A stretch of DNA of 64,000 nt from Sphingomonas folli (GTDB lineage Bacteria; Pseudomonadota; Alphaproteobacteria; Sphingomonadales; Sphingomonadaceae), in contig NZ_JAHXZL010000006.1 of assembly GCF_019429525.1 (NCBI RefSeq), positions 1 to 64,000 of the forward strand, written 5' to 3'. The notes under the pieces were generated by a model that was not told the origin of the DNA, searched no databases, and saw only the letters and a list, made by a program, of their open reading frames with translations. Positions 56,244-64,000 of the stretch are shown piece after piece. The translations under genes were made by a program, and so were the position numbers. Within the stretch, counting starts at the first letter, position 1; each line of letters opens with the position of its first letter.

Positions 56244-56261
56244 GTTGCAGTTTCATTGCAG
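56244..56261 (-). promoter_or_regulatory. PHO box (PhoB binding site) upstream of the TonB receptor-phosphatase operon
   Basis: On the minus strand CTGCAAT-GAAA-CTGCAAC: two 7-bp direct repeats with 4-bp spacing, the 11-bp periodicity of the established CTGTCAT-N4-CTGTCAT PhoB consensus. A CATAAT hexamer lies 19 nt downstream as a possible -10 element. The box ends 70 bp upstream of the receptor start. Predicts induction by phosphate starvation. Confidence 0.75.
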
Positions 56262-56281
56262 CGACCGGGCAGGGGCGCGGG

Positions 56282-56668
56282 TCAGGCGCGATCGAGCGGC
56301 CGTGCGGCGCCGCGCCGCCGCAGCCACAGCCCGGCCCAGGCGGCGGCACCGAGCGCGACGCAGACGAGCTGCGGCGGCGAGCCGAGTTCGCCGAGCCGCA
56401 GGTGCGTGGCGATCGCGCCGCCGAGGAAGCCGGTGAGCAGGATCGCGCCGATCACCGCGCTGCGCGGCACCGCGTAGAGCAGGGCGCCGAGCAGCGCGCT
56501 CGCGCCGATCACCGGCGCCATCGCCGCGGGCCAGCCGGTCGCCGTCATCTCGGGCGCGACGACCGCGGGCGCGAACAGCGTCACCGCGCCGTCGAGCAGC
56601 AGCACCGCGGCGACGAGCCCGCTGAGCGCCACGCCGGCCCGGCGCGGCAGGGATGAGGGGGCGGTCAT
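56282..56668 (-). CDS. Small membrane protein, DoxX-like/DUF4267-like
   Basis: 128 residues with four membrane helices: VALSGLVAAVLLLDGAVTLFAP, VIGASALLGALLYAVP, VIGAILLTGFLGGAIATHL and QLVCVALGAAAWAGLWL. The hydrophobic pattern with TGFLGGAIATHLR matches DoxX-like proteins, often of unknown substrate. Leftward, ending 20 bp before the PHO box. Function not known. Confidence 0.8.
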   Translation of the reverse strand: MTAPSSLPRRAGVALSGLVAAVLLLDGAVTLFAPAVVAPEMTATGWPAAMAPVIGASALLGALLYAVPRSAVIGAILLTGFLGGAIATHLRLGELGSPPQLVCVALGAAAWAGLWLRRRGAARPLDRA

Positions 56669-56845
56669 GGCGCTGTCTCCTGGCGCGGGGTGTCGCGTCT
56701 ATGTGTCGCGCGCCGCGCGCGGGCGCGACCGGCGCAGAGGGAGTAGTGCCACCGCGCGCTGGCGTCCGACCGGTGCGGCGGTGGAACAAACCGAATCGTC
56801 GGAGATTGTTTCGGGCGGTCGGAAAGACCGATAGAGGGGATTGCC

Positions 56846-57115
56846 ATGAAGAAGCTCGTCACCGCCGTCGCCGCCCTCGGGCTGGTGTCGCTCGCCGCGT
56901 GCAACTCGACCCCGCGCGAGCAGGCCGCCGACAATATCGAGGCCAACGCCGACGCGGTCGCCGACAATCTCGAGGACATGGCGGACAACGCCACCACCGA
57001 CAACGCGGAGGACGCGCTGGAGAACAAGGCCGACGCGGTGCGCGCCACCGGCGACAACAAGGCCGACGACATGCGCACCCACGACGCCGACACCAACCTC
57101 TCCAACGGGATCTGA
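56846..57115 (+). CDS. Small acidic lipoprotein
   Basis: 89 residues, ATG after GAGGGGA. Lipobox SLAAC with C19; mature part of about 70 residues is rich in Asp, Ala and Asn with repeats such as DNIEAN, DNLEDMAD, DNAEDAL and ADDMRTHDADTNL, probably one amphipathic helix. Such helical lipoproteins are abundant in outer membranes. It is followed by two hairpins (57148-57172, 57176-57211). A stress-type GGAAC at 56783 has wrong spacing to a -10, so no promoter is claimed. Confidence 0.85.
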   Translation: MKKLVTAVAALGLVSLAACNSTPREQAADNIEANADAVADNLEDMADNATTDNAEDALENKADAVRATGDNKADDMRTHDADTNLSNGI

Positions 57116-57424
57116 TCCCCCGGCGCCACGCCGGTCGCAGACAGCGAGGGCGTTCGGGGTGACCGGACGCCCAAGCCGGTCCGCCTCTGTGCTGGATGCC
57201 GTGCGGACCGGGTAGAACGACGCGGGCGGCGACTTGCCGCGCGTCCGAGGCGGCTGACAGGTCGGGCGAGCGCTAGACGCTGATCCGCTTGATGCGAACC
57301 AGCGGGGTGCCCCCGCGGAAGCAGACGCCGAGAGCGACGATCGTCACGTCTCCGGCGCTGGGCCCCGCCGTTCGCCGGAGCGCGGATCGTTGGACGTCGA
57401 TCAGACTCTGAGGCCCGGCCGGGT
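57116..57424. other. Intergenic region with two hairpins
   Basis: 309 bp between a lipoprotein gene and a convergent glycosyltransferase gene. It contains the hairpins annotated at 57148 and 57176 and otherwise no gene with plausible codons. Confidence 0.5.
57148..57211. terminator. Two adjacent strong hairpins, terminator-like
   Basis: First: GGGCGTTCGG-GGTGA-CCGGACGCCC (57148-57172), ten pairs including one G-T. Second: CCGGTCCGC (57176-57184) pairs perfectly with GCGGACCGG (57203-57211). No U-tract follows. Likely end signal for the lipoprotein mRNA. Confidence 0.6.
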
Positions 57425-58609
57425 TCACCCCGCCAGTCGCACCTCGCGCTTGCGCTCGATCACCTCGCGATAATGCTCGACCAGCGCGACGGCATGCTCG
57501 CGGTCGCTGAGCACGGTGCGCGACGCCACCTCGGCGGCGCGCCGCACCAGCGGCTGGTCGCGCGAGAACAGCGCCACGATCGCCTTGGCGCAGGCATAAG
57601 CGTCGCCGCTGCGATAGGTCTCGGCGAACTCGGGCCGCGCCACCGCCGACGAGCCGCCGCGATCGGGCACGATCATCGGCAGCCCCGAGGCGAGCGCCTC
57701 CGAGGCGACCATGCCGAACGGCTCGCTGTCGCCGCCATGGATGAAGGCGTCCGCGCTCGCCATGATCGCGGCGAGCTGGCCGCGGTGGTAGATCGGCTGG
57801 AACATGCGCACGTGCGGGCTCTCGGCGATGTGGCGCTCGAGCGTGCGCGTGTCGGGGCCGAGCCCGAGCAGCATCAGCCCGACCGGGATCTTCGTCCCCG
57901 CGCGCCGCGCCGCGTCGATCACCATCGGCCAGCGCTTCTCGGCGTGGTGGCGACCGATCCCGATCAGCAGGTGCGCGTCCTCGGGCAGGCCGCATTGCGC
58001 CAGCAGCGCGGCGCGCAGCGCGGGGCTGCGCAGCGCGGGCGAGAAATGCTCGCGCTCGATCCCCAGCGTCATCGTGGCGTCGACGCGCAGCCCGCGCGCG
58101 CGCAGCCGCTCGGTCAGCACCGGGCCGTTGGTGACCACGGTGTCGAACGGCGCGAGGCAGCGCGCCATATACCGGTCGTACCAGCCGAACATCCGCTCGA
58201 TCGCGCCCTCGGACGCGATTTTGGCGAACCAGCGCTTCGGATAGGCTTCCATATTGTCGTTGTGCATGAACCAGGCGCGGATCGCCGGCCCCTGCCACGA
58301 CGCGACGATCGCGGCCGAGCGCCACGGCGAGCAATTCTCGACCACGTCGGGCCGCAGCTCGTCGAGCAGCGCGTGGACCGGCGCGGCGTCCCAGAACAGC
58401 CCGTAGTTGGAGTCGAACGGCATGCCCGGCGACTTCACGTAATAGAGCAGCGCGCCGCCGGGCCGCTCCTCGACCCGATCCTCCTTGCCCGGGGCGATCA
58501 CGATCTGCTGATGCCCCAGCTCGGACATGATCGCCATCTTGCGGTCGAGGTACGAGCGCACCCCGCCGCCGGTGGGCGAGTAGAATTCGTTGACGTCGAC
58601 GATCCGCAT
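57425..58609 (-). CDS. GT4 family glycosyltransferase
   Basis: 394 residues. GT-B fold: the N-terminal DVNEFYSPTGGGVRSYLDRK contains the Gly-rich acceptor-side loop, and the C-terminal nucleotide-sugar domain has LIGIGRHHAEKRWPMVIDAARRAG, ADAFIHGGDSEPFGMVASEALASGLPMIVPDRGG, the E-x7-E motif of GT4. It likely adds a sugar to a lipid or glycan at the inner membrane. Starts 11 bp after the DUF2141 stop, so part of an operon with that gene and a membrane protein. Confidence 0.93.
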   Translation of the reverse strand: MRIVDVNEFYSPTGGGVRSYLDRKMAIMSELGHQQIVIAPGKEDRVEERPGGALLYYVKSPGMPFDSNYGLFWDAAPVHALLDELRPDVVENCSPWRSAAIVASWQGPAIRAWFMHNDNMEAYPKRWFAKIASEGAIERMFGWYDRYMARCLAPFDTVVTNGPVLTERLRARGLRVDATMTLGIEREHFSPALRSPALRAALLAQCGLPEDAHLLIGIGRHHAEKRWPMVIDAARRAGTKIPVGLMLLGLGPDTRTLERHIAESPHVRMFQPIYHRGQLAAIMASADAFIHGGDSEPFGMVASEALASGLPMIVPDRGGSSAVARPEFAETYRSGDAYACAKAIVALFSRDQPLVRRAAEVASRTVLSDREHAVALVEHYREVIERKREVRLAG

Positions 58610-58620
58610 CGCGCGCCTCC

Positions 58621-59166
58621 TCAGTCCGCGAAGTTGAAGCCGCCGAGCCCGCGCAGATATTGCAGGCGGATCGTGGCGCGGGTGACGCCGGGGCCGACGT
58701 CGATCAGCGAGTCGACCAGCTTGGGCTTGGCGCGGCCGATCTTGTGGTTGCTCGGGAAGCCGGCGCCGTCGCTCCAGAAATTGAACTTGCGCTTGCCGTC
58801 GCGGTCATGGCCCAGGAACAGGGCGTAGCGGCCCGGGCGCGGCACGCGGATGCAGATCTCCCCCGCGAGGCCCGCGGGCGGCGCCACGTCGATCCGGCGG
58901 AAGGTCTTGCCCGCCTCCAGCAGCTTCTTGTCACCCGCGAGGAAATCCTCCTCGGTCGCGGGATAGAGTTCGAGCTTGAGCGTGCCCCTGCGGTCCTTGA
59001 TCCCCGACACGCTGGCGAGGATCGCGGGGCCGGGCGCGCCGGGAGCGCAGGCGGCGGCGTCCTGGCCGAGCACCTGCGCCGCGCCCGGGGTCGCGGCCAG
59101 TGCCACCCCCAGCGCTGACCCCAGGCCAGCCGCGGCGAGCGTCACGCTCCGCCGGTATGTCGCCAT
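58621..59166 (-). CDS. DUF2141 family exported protein
   Basis: 181 residues from ATG 59166 (AGGA just upstream); a GTG at 59184 is in frame. Signal peptide 1-about 31 (VTLAAAGLGSALGVALAATPGAAQ). The body ILASVSGIKDRRGTLKLELYPATEEDFLAG, VPRPGRYALFLGHDRDGKRKFNFW and DGAGFPSNHKIGRAKPKLVDSLIDVGPG matches DUF2141, a beta-sandwich domain. The N-terminus overlaps the upstream gene by 25 bp. Conserved with GT4 and the membrane protein in sphingomonads; role unknown. Confidence 0.85.
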   Translation of the reverse strand: MATYRRSVTLAAAGLGSALGVALAATPGAAQVLGQDAAACAPGAPGPAILASVSGIKDRRGTLKLELYPATEEDFLAGDKKLLEAGKTFRRIDVAPPAGLAGEICIRVPRPGRYALFLGHDRDGKRKFNFWSDGAGFPSNHKIGRAKPKLVDSLIDVGPGVTRATIRLQYLRGLGGFNFAD

Positions 59167-60161
59167 TCCTGCGTCCTTTCCCACACGTACACGACCCCAA
59201 ATAGGAGCGTCAGCAGCAGATGCATCACCAAGGTTGACGCGCCGGTGAACGCCATGAGGTCCGACAACGTGCGGTCATGGCCGATCACCAGGATCGCGAA
59301 GTTGGCGAAAAGCAGGTCTTTGTTGGGCACGAGCGGCAGGCGCGAGACGAGCTGCCGGCCCGCCACCAGGAACAGCCACATGCCGATCGACACGCTCGGC
59401 ATCGCGTAGGACCAGGCCAGGGCGATCGTCACGCAGGTGAGCGTGATGCGCAGCCAGTCGATCCCGAAGATGAACCACAGGTCGCCGCGCGAGAGCGAGA
59501 AGACGCGGCTGGAGAAGGTGATCACCACCACCGGGATGGCCAGCGCGAGGCCGAGCGACCACAGCATGGTGCGCACCAGCTCGGGGTCGATCAGCTCGTA
59601 GCCGAGCGGCAGCGCCACCGCGCCGAGCAGGATCGCGGTGAGATTGCCGACGATGCCCGAGACGATGCTGACGTCCTTCACCGCCCCGAACGGCGCCGCC
59701 ACCATCTTCAGCCGCGCGCGCGCCCAGGCGTAGAAATAGGCGTCGCCCGAGTAGCCGATCAGGATGTCGTTCGCGATCCGCTTCTTGTTGAGCGCCAGGA
59801 AGGCGGCGGGCGGCACACCCCACAGCCGGCGGAAGATGGCATAGTCGCACACCGGCAGCGCCAGATACGACAGCAGGAAATAGACGTAGAAGCCCGGCGT
59901 CTCGGGCACGGTGCGGCGCAGCCCGGCGAGGCCGTGGTCGAGCAGCTCGTGCAGCAGCCCGATCATCATCGCCACCGTCACCGCGGCGCCGAGCAGCGCG
60001 GGCCAGCGGCGCCGCAGCGTCTGCACCGGGCGGAGCGCGACCAGCGGCGCGTCCGCGGGCGGGGCGGCATCGGCGGTGCGGGAGGGGGCTCGCTCGGTCA
60101 GTGGCTCGTCGGCGCGCAATCTTCTGGTCCTGCCCCGCGCGCTGGCGGGGATCGACGGCAT
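59142..60161 (-). CDS. Polytopic membrane protein, unknown
   Basis: 339 residues with about eight membrane helices, cytosolic basic N-terminus. Motifs such as YLALPVCDYAIFRRLWG, KKRIANDILIGYSGDAYFYAW and MWLFLVAGRQLVSRLPLVPNKDLLFANFAILV are seen. The arrangement of a membrane protein, DUF2141 and GT4 suggests envelope glycolipid synthesis or flipping. Resembles lysylphosphatidylglycerol synthetase/flippase-like proteins only loosely. Overlaps the DUF2141 start by 25 bp. Confidence 0.75.
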   Translation of the reverse strand: MPSIPASARGRTRRLRADEPLTERAPSRTADAAPPADAPLVALRPVQTLRRRWPALLGAAVTVAMMIGLLHELLDHGLAGLRRTVPETPGFYVYFLLSYLALPVCDYAIFRRLWGVPPAAFLALNKKRIANDILIGYSGDAYFYAWARARLKMVAAPFGAVKDVSIVSGIVGNLTAILLGAVALPLGYELIDPELVRTMLWSLGLALAIPVVVITFSSRVFSLSRGDLWFIFGIDWLRITLTCVTIALAWSYAMPSVSIGMWLFLVAGRQLVSRLPLVPNKDLLFANFAILVIGHDRTLSDLMAFTGASTLVMHLLLTLLFGVVYVWERTQEWRHTGGA

Positions 60162-60240
60162 CTAGCAGCGCGCGGCGGCACGCGCCAGCGACGGGCGCGG
60201 CGAGACTGTCCCGCGCGCGATCAGCCGCCCGCGGCGCGGC

Positions 60241-61344
60241 TCAGGCCGAGTCGCCGTCGCCGCCGCGGTCGTCGTCGAGCCGCTCCGAGCGCCGCTCCAT
60301 CGCGGTCTTGACCATCGCGGTCATCGGGTCGGCCAGCGCGAGGCCGAGGATGCCGAACAGCGCGCTCGCCAGGATCTGCGTGCCCAGCGTCAGCGCGGGC
60401 GGCAGGTCGACGGTGCGCTTGGCCACCATCGGGATCACGACATAGCCGTCGAAGGTCTGCACCACGACATAGACGATGATCGCCAGCACCCCGACATGCA
60501 CCCCCGCGGAGAAGCCCACCGCCACCATCAGCGCGCCCGAGATGAACGCGCCGATATTGGGGATGAAGGCCAGCAGCCCGGTGAGGATGCCGAGGATCAG
60601 CGCCATCGGTACCCCGACGAGCCACAGCGCGACCGCGACGAGAACGCCCTCGAACGCCATGCCGAGCAGCCGCCCCGCCAGCAGCCGCCGCAGCGTCCGC
60701 CCCATGCGGTTGACGGTCAGCGCGAACTCGGCGCGGTCGGCCTCCGGCACCATCCATTGCAGCCCGCGATCGTAGACGCGCGGGTCCATCGCCACGAACA
60801 GCCCGATCACCATGATCATGAAGAGCGTGGTGAGCGCACCCACCGCGGTGCCGACCCAGCTGGTCACGCGCCCGACCGAGGACAGCGCCTGGCGCGACAG
60901 GCCGCTCAGGTCCGAGGCGCCGGGCATCAGCCCCTGCGCGCTGAGCCAGCCGGTGACCCGCATCGCCTGCGTCTCGACCGTGCTGCGCAGCTGGGTGACC
61001 TGCGCGCTGATCTGCACGCCGGCGAGATAGAAGGTGCCGAGCAGGAAGGCGACCGTCAGCAGGCAGACGATCAGCAGCCGCCAGCCGCGAGCGATCGGCA
61101 GCACGCGCCCGAGCAGCCGCACCCCGCCGTCGAGCAGCGCGGCGAAGACCAGGCCGGCGAAGATGATCAGCAGCGGCTGGACCAGCAGCACCACCAGCGC
61201 GATCGCGCAGGCCATGCCGAGCCACACCGCGGCGCGGCGGATCTCGTCGCGCGTCGCGGGGTCGCGCACCTCGTGCGGGCTGGCGCCCGGCTCCACGCGC
61301 ACCCGCTCGCCGCGGCGCTCGGGCGGACCCGCGGCGTCGGTCAC
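60241..61344 (-). CDS. AI-2E family transporter (PerM/TqsA type)
   Basis: 367 residues, GTG start at 61344 overlapping the lepB stop by 4 bp (GTGA). About eight helices; PLLIIFAGLVFAALLDGGVRLLGR, then LAFIPNIGAFISGALMVAVGFSAG and DGYVVIPMVAKRTVDLPPALTLGTQILASALFGILGLALADP are the diagnostic AI-2E/UPF0118 segments. Substrate varied (signal molecules, ions, metabolites). The cytosolic C-terminal tail is acidic/basic (MERRSERLDDDRGGDGDS). Coexpressed with lepB. Confidence 0.93.
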   Translation of the reverse strand: MTDAAGPPERRGERVRVEPGASPHEVRDPATRDEIRRAAVWLGMACAIALVVLLVQPLLIIFAGLVFAALLDGGVRLLGRVLPIARGWRLLIVCLLTVAFLLGTFYLAGVQISAQVTQLRSTVETQAMRVTGWLSAQGLMPGASDLSGLSRQALSSVGRVTSWVGTAVGALTTLFMIMVIGLFVAMDPRVYDRGLQWMVPEADRAEFALTVNRMGRTLRRLLAGRLLGMAFEGVLVAVALWLVGVPMALILGILTGLLAFIPNIGAFISGALMVAVGFSAGVHVGVLAIIVYVVVQTFDGYVVIPMVAKRTVDLPPALTLGTQILASALFGILGLALADPMTAMVKTAMERRSERLDDDRGGDGDSA

Positions 61345-62279
61345 TTGGTGCGCTCGGGGTGGAGCGAGGTGCCGGCGCGTCCGGCGCGCAGCGCGTGCGG
61401 CCAGGTGAGCGGGTTCCACGTCGCCTCGCCGTCGACCGAGAAGGTGATGAACTCGGCACGGCCGCCGAGATTCTCGTACGGCACCGGGCCGCCCAGCCCG
61501 CGCTCGAACCCGCCCAGCGCGAAGCGGCTGTCGGCCGAGCGGTCGCGGTTGTCGCCCATCAGGAAGACGCGGTCGGCCGGGATCTTGACCGGCCCGTAGG
61601 TGTCGCCGGGGCTGTCGGGCTCGAGATCGACCGTGTCGTAGCGGCGCCCGTTGGGCAGGGTCTCGGTGACGATCGGCAGGCGGCACACGATCGTGCCGTC
61701 GGCGCGGGCGACGCGCGCGCCGGGATATTGCGCCGGGTCGCAGGTGGCGTTGGCGTCGACCGGCAGCTCGCGATAATGCTTCTCGCCGCGCTGGACTGCC
61801 ACGCCGTTGAGGAACACCACGCCGCCGCGCACCGCCAGCGTGTCGCCGGGCAGGCCGATCACGCGCTTGATATAGTCGCTGCTCTGCCCCGGCGGGGTGA
61901 CGATGACGACGTCGCCGCGCTCGGGCAGCCTGCCCCACACGCGGCCGTGGAGGAAGGGCAGCTGGACTGACCAGCCGTCGACCGGGCGGTGGAACACCAG
62001 GTCCTCGACGATCGCGACCGGGTTGGGGATCGTCGGCGACACGAACGACCAGCCATAGGCATATTTGGAGACGACCAGCCGGTCGCCGACCATCAGCCCG
62101 GGCAGCATCGACTCGCTCGGGATGTAGAAAGGCTTGGCGATGAAGCTGTGGAAGCCGAGCACCGCGAGCACCAGCCCGACCAGCCCCTTCACCTCGCCCC
62201 ACCAGTCGAAGCGCGCGCGCGGCGCCTCGGCGTGGCGCTCCAGCGGAGGCTCGCCGCTCAAGCTGATCTCATCGGCCAT
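61341..62279 (-). CDS. lepB: Signal peptidase I
   Basis: 312 residues. One N-terminal membrane helix (about 28-46). The catalytic Ser in FYIPSESMLPGLMVGDRLVVSKYAYG and the Lys in GQSSDYIKRVIGLPGD, plus MGDNRDRSADSR near the end, are the B, C/D and E boxes of type I signal peptidases. Cleaves signal peptides of exported proteins on the periplasmic face. The stop overlaps the AI-2E gene, and the start follows acpS after 4 bp. Confidence 0.97.
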   Translation of the reverse strand: MADEISLSGEPPLERHAEAPRARFDWWGEVKGLVGLVLAVLGFHSFIAKPFYIPSESMLPGLMVGDRLVVSKYAYGWSFVSPTIPNPVAIVEDLVFHRPVDGWSVQLPFLHGRVWGRLPERGDVVIVTPPGQSSDYIKRVIGLPGDTLAVRGGVVFLNGVAVQRGEKHYRELPVDANATCDPAQYPGARVARADGTIVCRLPIVTETLPNGRRYDTVDLEPDSPGDTYGPVKIPADRVFLMGDNRDRSADSRFALGGFERGLGGPVPYENLGGRAEFITFSVDGEATWNPLTWPHALRAGRAGTSLHPERTK

Positions 62280-62283
62280 GGCG

Positions 62284-62703
62284 TCACGCCGCTCCCTTGC
62301 TCTCGACCGGCACCGCCTCGACGATCACGAACGCCTGCGCCCAGGGGTGATCGTCGGTCAGCGTCAGATGGACGCGGGCGACGTGGCCCTCGGGTATCAT
62401 CGCGTCAAGCCGTTCCTTGGCACCGCCGGTCAGCGCCAGCGTCGGCGCGCCCGACGCTGCGTTGACGACGCCGATGTCCTTCATGAACACGCCCGCCTTG
62501 AAGCCCGTGCCGACCGCCTTGGAGAAGGCCTCCTTGGCGGCGAAGCGCTTGGCATAGGTGCCCGCGCGCGTGAGCGGCCGCCGCGCCGCCTTGGCGCGCT
62601 CGACGTCGGTGAACACGCGCGCCTCGAAGCGCTCGCCGAAGCGGTCGAGCGAGGCCTGGATTCGCTCGATGTTGCACAGGTCGGAGCCGAGGCCGACGAT
62701 CAT
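62284..62703 (-). CDS. acpS: Holo-[acyl-carrier-protein] synthase
   Basis: 139 residues. Transfers phosphopantetheine from CoA to [18 protein letters not shown] contains the Mg2+-binding Asp, and [16 protein letters not shown] the conserved Glu/Lys pair. Second gene upstream of lepB in the usual pyrE-pdxJ-acpS-lepB order. Here a 200-bp dispersed repeat separates it from pdxJ. Confidence 0.96.
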   Translation of the reverse strand: MIVGLGSDLCNIERIQASLDRFGERFEARVFTDVERAKAARRPLTRAGTYAKRFAAKEAFSKAVGTGFKAGVFMKDIGVVNAASGAPTLALTGGAKERLDAMIPEGHVARVHLTLTDDHPWAQAFVIVEAVPVESKGAA

Positions 62704-62705
62704 AA

Positions 62706-62902
62706 GATCCTCCCCGGCACGGGGAGGGGGACCGCCGACCGCAGGCCGGTGGTGGAGGGGGGCGTCCGCGCAAGTGCCGGTCTGTTGGTGAGGCGCAGCG
62801 TGCAGACGCGTCGTCGCGTGATACCCTGGAACGATAGCGCGACGCCGCGCCCCCCCTCCACCACCGCCTCGCGGCGGTCCCCCTCCCCTCGCGGGGGAGG
62901 AT
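62706..62902. repeat. Dispersed inverted repeat (family B) inside an operon
   Basis: Left unit 62706-62763 (ATCCTCCCCGGCACGGGGAG to TGGTGGAGGGGG) and right unit 62848-62902 (CGCCCCCCCTCCACCACCGC to GGGGGAGGATT) are inverted; the middle 84 nt are unrelated. It lies between acpS and pdxJ, two co-directional genes, so it separates their mRNAs by a large stem. Confidence 0.9.
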
Positions 62903-62914
62903 TCAGCCCGCCCC

Positions 62915-63652
62915 TCATCGCGCGCTCTCCATCGCGTCGCGCATGCGGCGGACGCTCGCGTCGAGGCCGACGAAGATCGCCTCGCCCACCAGGAAATGCC
63001 CGATGTTGAGCTCGCGCAGCGGCGGGATCGCGGCGACCGGCGCGACATTGTCGTAGGTGAGCCCGTGGCCGGCATGGACCTCGATGCCGTTCTTCGCCGC
63101 CAGCGCCGCCGCGTCCGCCAGCCGGCGCAGCTCCGCGGCGCGCGCGTCGCCGTCCAGCTCGGCGTAGCGGCCGGTGTGCAGCTCCACCACCGGCGCGCCG
63201 AGCCGGATCGCGGCCTCGATCTGGCGCGGGTCCGGCTCGATGAACAGCGACACGCGTACCCCCGCCTCGCGCAGCGCCGCGACGATCGGCGCGAGCGCCT
63301 CGCGCTGCCCCGCGGCGTCGAGCCCGCCCTCGGTGGTGCGCTCCTCGCGCTTCTCGGGGACGATGCAGGCGGCGTGCGGGCGGTGGCGCAGCGCGACCGC
63401 GAGCATCTCCGCGGTGGCGGCCATCTCGAGGTTGAGCGGGATCGTCAGCCCGGCGGAGAGCCGCGCGATATCGTTGTCGGTGATGTGGCGCCGATCCTCG
63501 CGCAGGTGCGCGGTGATGCCGTCCGCGCCCGCCTCGGCCGCCAGCAGCGCGGCGCGGACCGGGTCGGGGAAGGCGCCGCCGCGCGCGTTGCGCACCGTGG
63601 CGACGTGATCGATGTTGACCCCGAGGCGCAGCGGCGACGACGAGAGGGCCAT
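62915..63652 (-). CDS. pdxJ: Pyridoxine 5-phosphate synthase
   Basis: 245 residues, ATG at 63652 (a GTG at 63655 is also possible). Makes pyridoxine 5-phosphate from 1-deoxyxylulose 5-phosphate and 3-amino-1-hydroxyacetone 1-phosphate in the B6 pathway. The barrel sequence [49 protein letters not shown], then [13 protein letters not shown] and [14 protein letters not shown], is diagnostic. Its ATG overlaps the pyrE stop (TGATG). Confidence 0.97.
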   Translation of the reverse strand: MALSSSPLRLGVNIDHVATVRNARGGAFPDPVRAALLAAEAGADGITAHLREDRRHITDNDIARLSAGLTIPLNLEMAATAEMLAVALRHRPHAACIVPEKREERTTEGGLDAAGQREALAPIVAALREAGVRVSLFIEPDPRQIEAAIRLGAPVVELHTGRYAELDGDARAAELRRLADAAALAAKNGIEVHAGHGLTYDNVAPVAAIPPLRELNIGHFLVGEAIFVGLDASVRRMRDAMESAR

Positions 63653-64000
63653 CACGCGGCGGCCCGGCTGCCCGGCTTGATCGCCGGGATCGCGGCCAGC
63701 TCGGGCGGCAGCGAGTCGGCCGCGTAGGTCGGCACGTCGAGCCGGATCAGCGGGAAGAAGGGCACGCCGATGTCGGCCTGGCCGTTCGAGCGGTCGACCA
63801 GGGCGGCGCCGGCGACGACTCGCCCGCCCGCCGCCGCGATCGCCGCGATCGCCTCGCGGCTGGAGAGGCCGGTGGTGACCACGTCCTCCATCATCAGCAC
63901 CTCCTGTCCGGGGGCGAGTCGGAAACCGCGGCGCAGCTCGAACGTACCGCTCGGCCGCTCGACGAACATCGCCTCGACGCCGAGCGCGCGCGCCATCTCG
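63652..64000 (-). CDS. pyrE: Orotate phosphoribosyltransferase, partial (C-terminal part)
   Basis: The visible 115 codons include the PRPP-binding motif [18 protein letters not shown] and the C-terminal [31 protein letters not shown] typical of PyrE. The gene continues beyond the right edge. Transfers phosphoribose to orotate in pyrimidine synthesis. Heads the pyrE-pdxJ-acpS-lepB cluster common in alphaproteobacteria. Confidence 0.94.
   Translation of the reverse strand, partial: EMARALGVEAMFVERPSGTFELRRGFRLAPGQEVLMMEDVVTTGLSSREAIAAIAAAGGRVVAGAALVDRSNGQADIGVPFFPLIRLDVPTYAADSLPPELAAIPAIKPGSRAAA

Noticed and set aside
56783..56811. GGAAC plus GTTT as a general-stress (EcfG-type) promoter before the small lipoprotein gene
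   Set aside because: Spacing of 20 nt is too long for the GGAAC-N16/17-CGTT consensus and the -10 part does not match.
57273..58334. A 353-codon frame overlapping the GT4 gene in another frame
   Set aside because: No recognisable protein and fully contained in or beside the glycosyltransferase gene.

Overview
The window is a GC-rich chromosomal segment whose gene content, protein sequences and dispersed intergenic repeats fit an alphaproteobacterium of the order Sphingomonadales, probably a Sphingomonas-type strain. Supporting signs are the adjacent divK and DUF3572-like genes, an alphaproteobacterial LexA box (GTTC-N7-GTTC) in front of uvrA, many TonB/Pho/CtrA-type features, and several families of palindromic GC-rich repeats. 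Species assignment is inference. Most genes are ordinary chromosomal ones with strong GC bias in third codon positions; two stretches (about 3.18-4.75 kb and 26.04-27.80 kb) are clearly more AT-rich and look acquired.

Layout. 0-3.2 kb: start of a divergent secreted or membrane protein and LexA-controlled uvrA. 3.2-4.75 kb: AT-rich pair, a putative HExxH metallopeptidase divergent from a ribbon-helix-helix-like protein. 5.0-9.75 kb: a long hypothetical ORF running in frame into a DUF3597 domain, a GST and bolA overlapping pair, a J-domain protein, a ClpP-like serine protease and a DUF433/DUF5615 toxin-antitoxin-like pair whose stop codon abuts that of sdhA. 9.75-12.4 kb: sdhCDA (no sdhB). 12.5-15.3 kb: two tandem soluble chemoreceptors that share a 258-bp identical segment. 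15.4-20.5 kb: SDR, prmA, divK, DUF3572, HAD, RidA and a FemAB-like acyltransferase. 20.7-26 kb: a three-gene operon (FAD-dependent amine-oxidase/UGM-like flavoprotein and two large membrane proteins, one carrying a dispersed repeat translated inside its coding region). 26-27.8 kb: AT-rich locus with a decayed HELAH metallopeptidase gene, an overlapping exported small protein, an upstream palindrome and a 13-bp perfect hairpin downstream. 28-36.3 kb: a large exported protein, acyltransferase 3, SGNH lipoprotein and an ABC importer (ATPase plus double permease, no binding protein). 36.6-42 kb: hybrid histidine kinase, 2-hydroxyacid dehydrogenase, NhaA and a 43-residue membrane microprotein. 42-46.3 kb: a GH26-RTX secreted glycanase, a UDP-glucuronate 4-epimerase-like enzyme and a surface-antigen-like protein. 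46.5-51.8 kb: cyclic-nucleotide-binding TrxR-like flavoprotein, DUF1206, GGDEF-EAL. 51.9-56.3 kb: a TonB receptor and a metallophosphoesterase in a translationally coupled operon with a PHO box upstream. 56.3-60.2 kb: small envelope proteins, a GT4 glycosyltransferase, DUF2141 and a membrane protein. 60.2-64 kb: pyrE (partial), pdxJ, acpS, lepB and an AI-2E-type exporter in one leftward operon.

How the parts work together. There are three recognisable regulatory themes: SOS (LexA-uvrA), phosphate starvation (PHO box, TonB receptor and phosphatase) and the CtrA/DivK cell-cycle circuit (divK itself plus CtrA-like boxes before the chemoreceptor pair and before the flavoprotein operon). Envelope and surface-glycan functions recur (UGM-like flavoprotein operon, acyltransferase 3, uronic-acid epimerase, secreted GH26, GT4). 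The best candidate for something undescribed is the AT-rich 26-27.8 kb locus: a gluzincin-like protein gene, now disrupted by a stop and a frameshift, whose end overlaps by 8 bp the start of an exported protein gene, an arrangement reminiscent of effector-partner pairs. All function statements rest on reading motifs by eye; no database search was possible.
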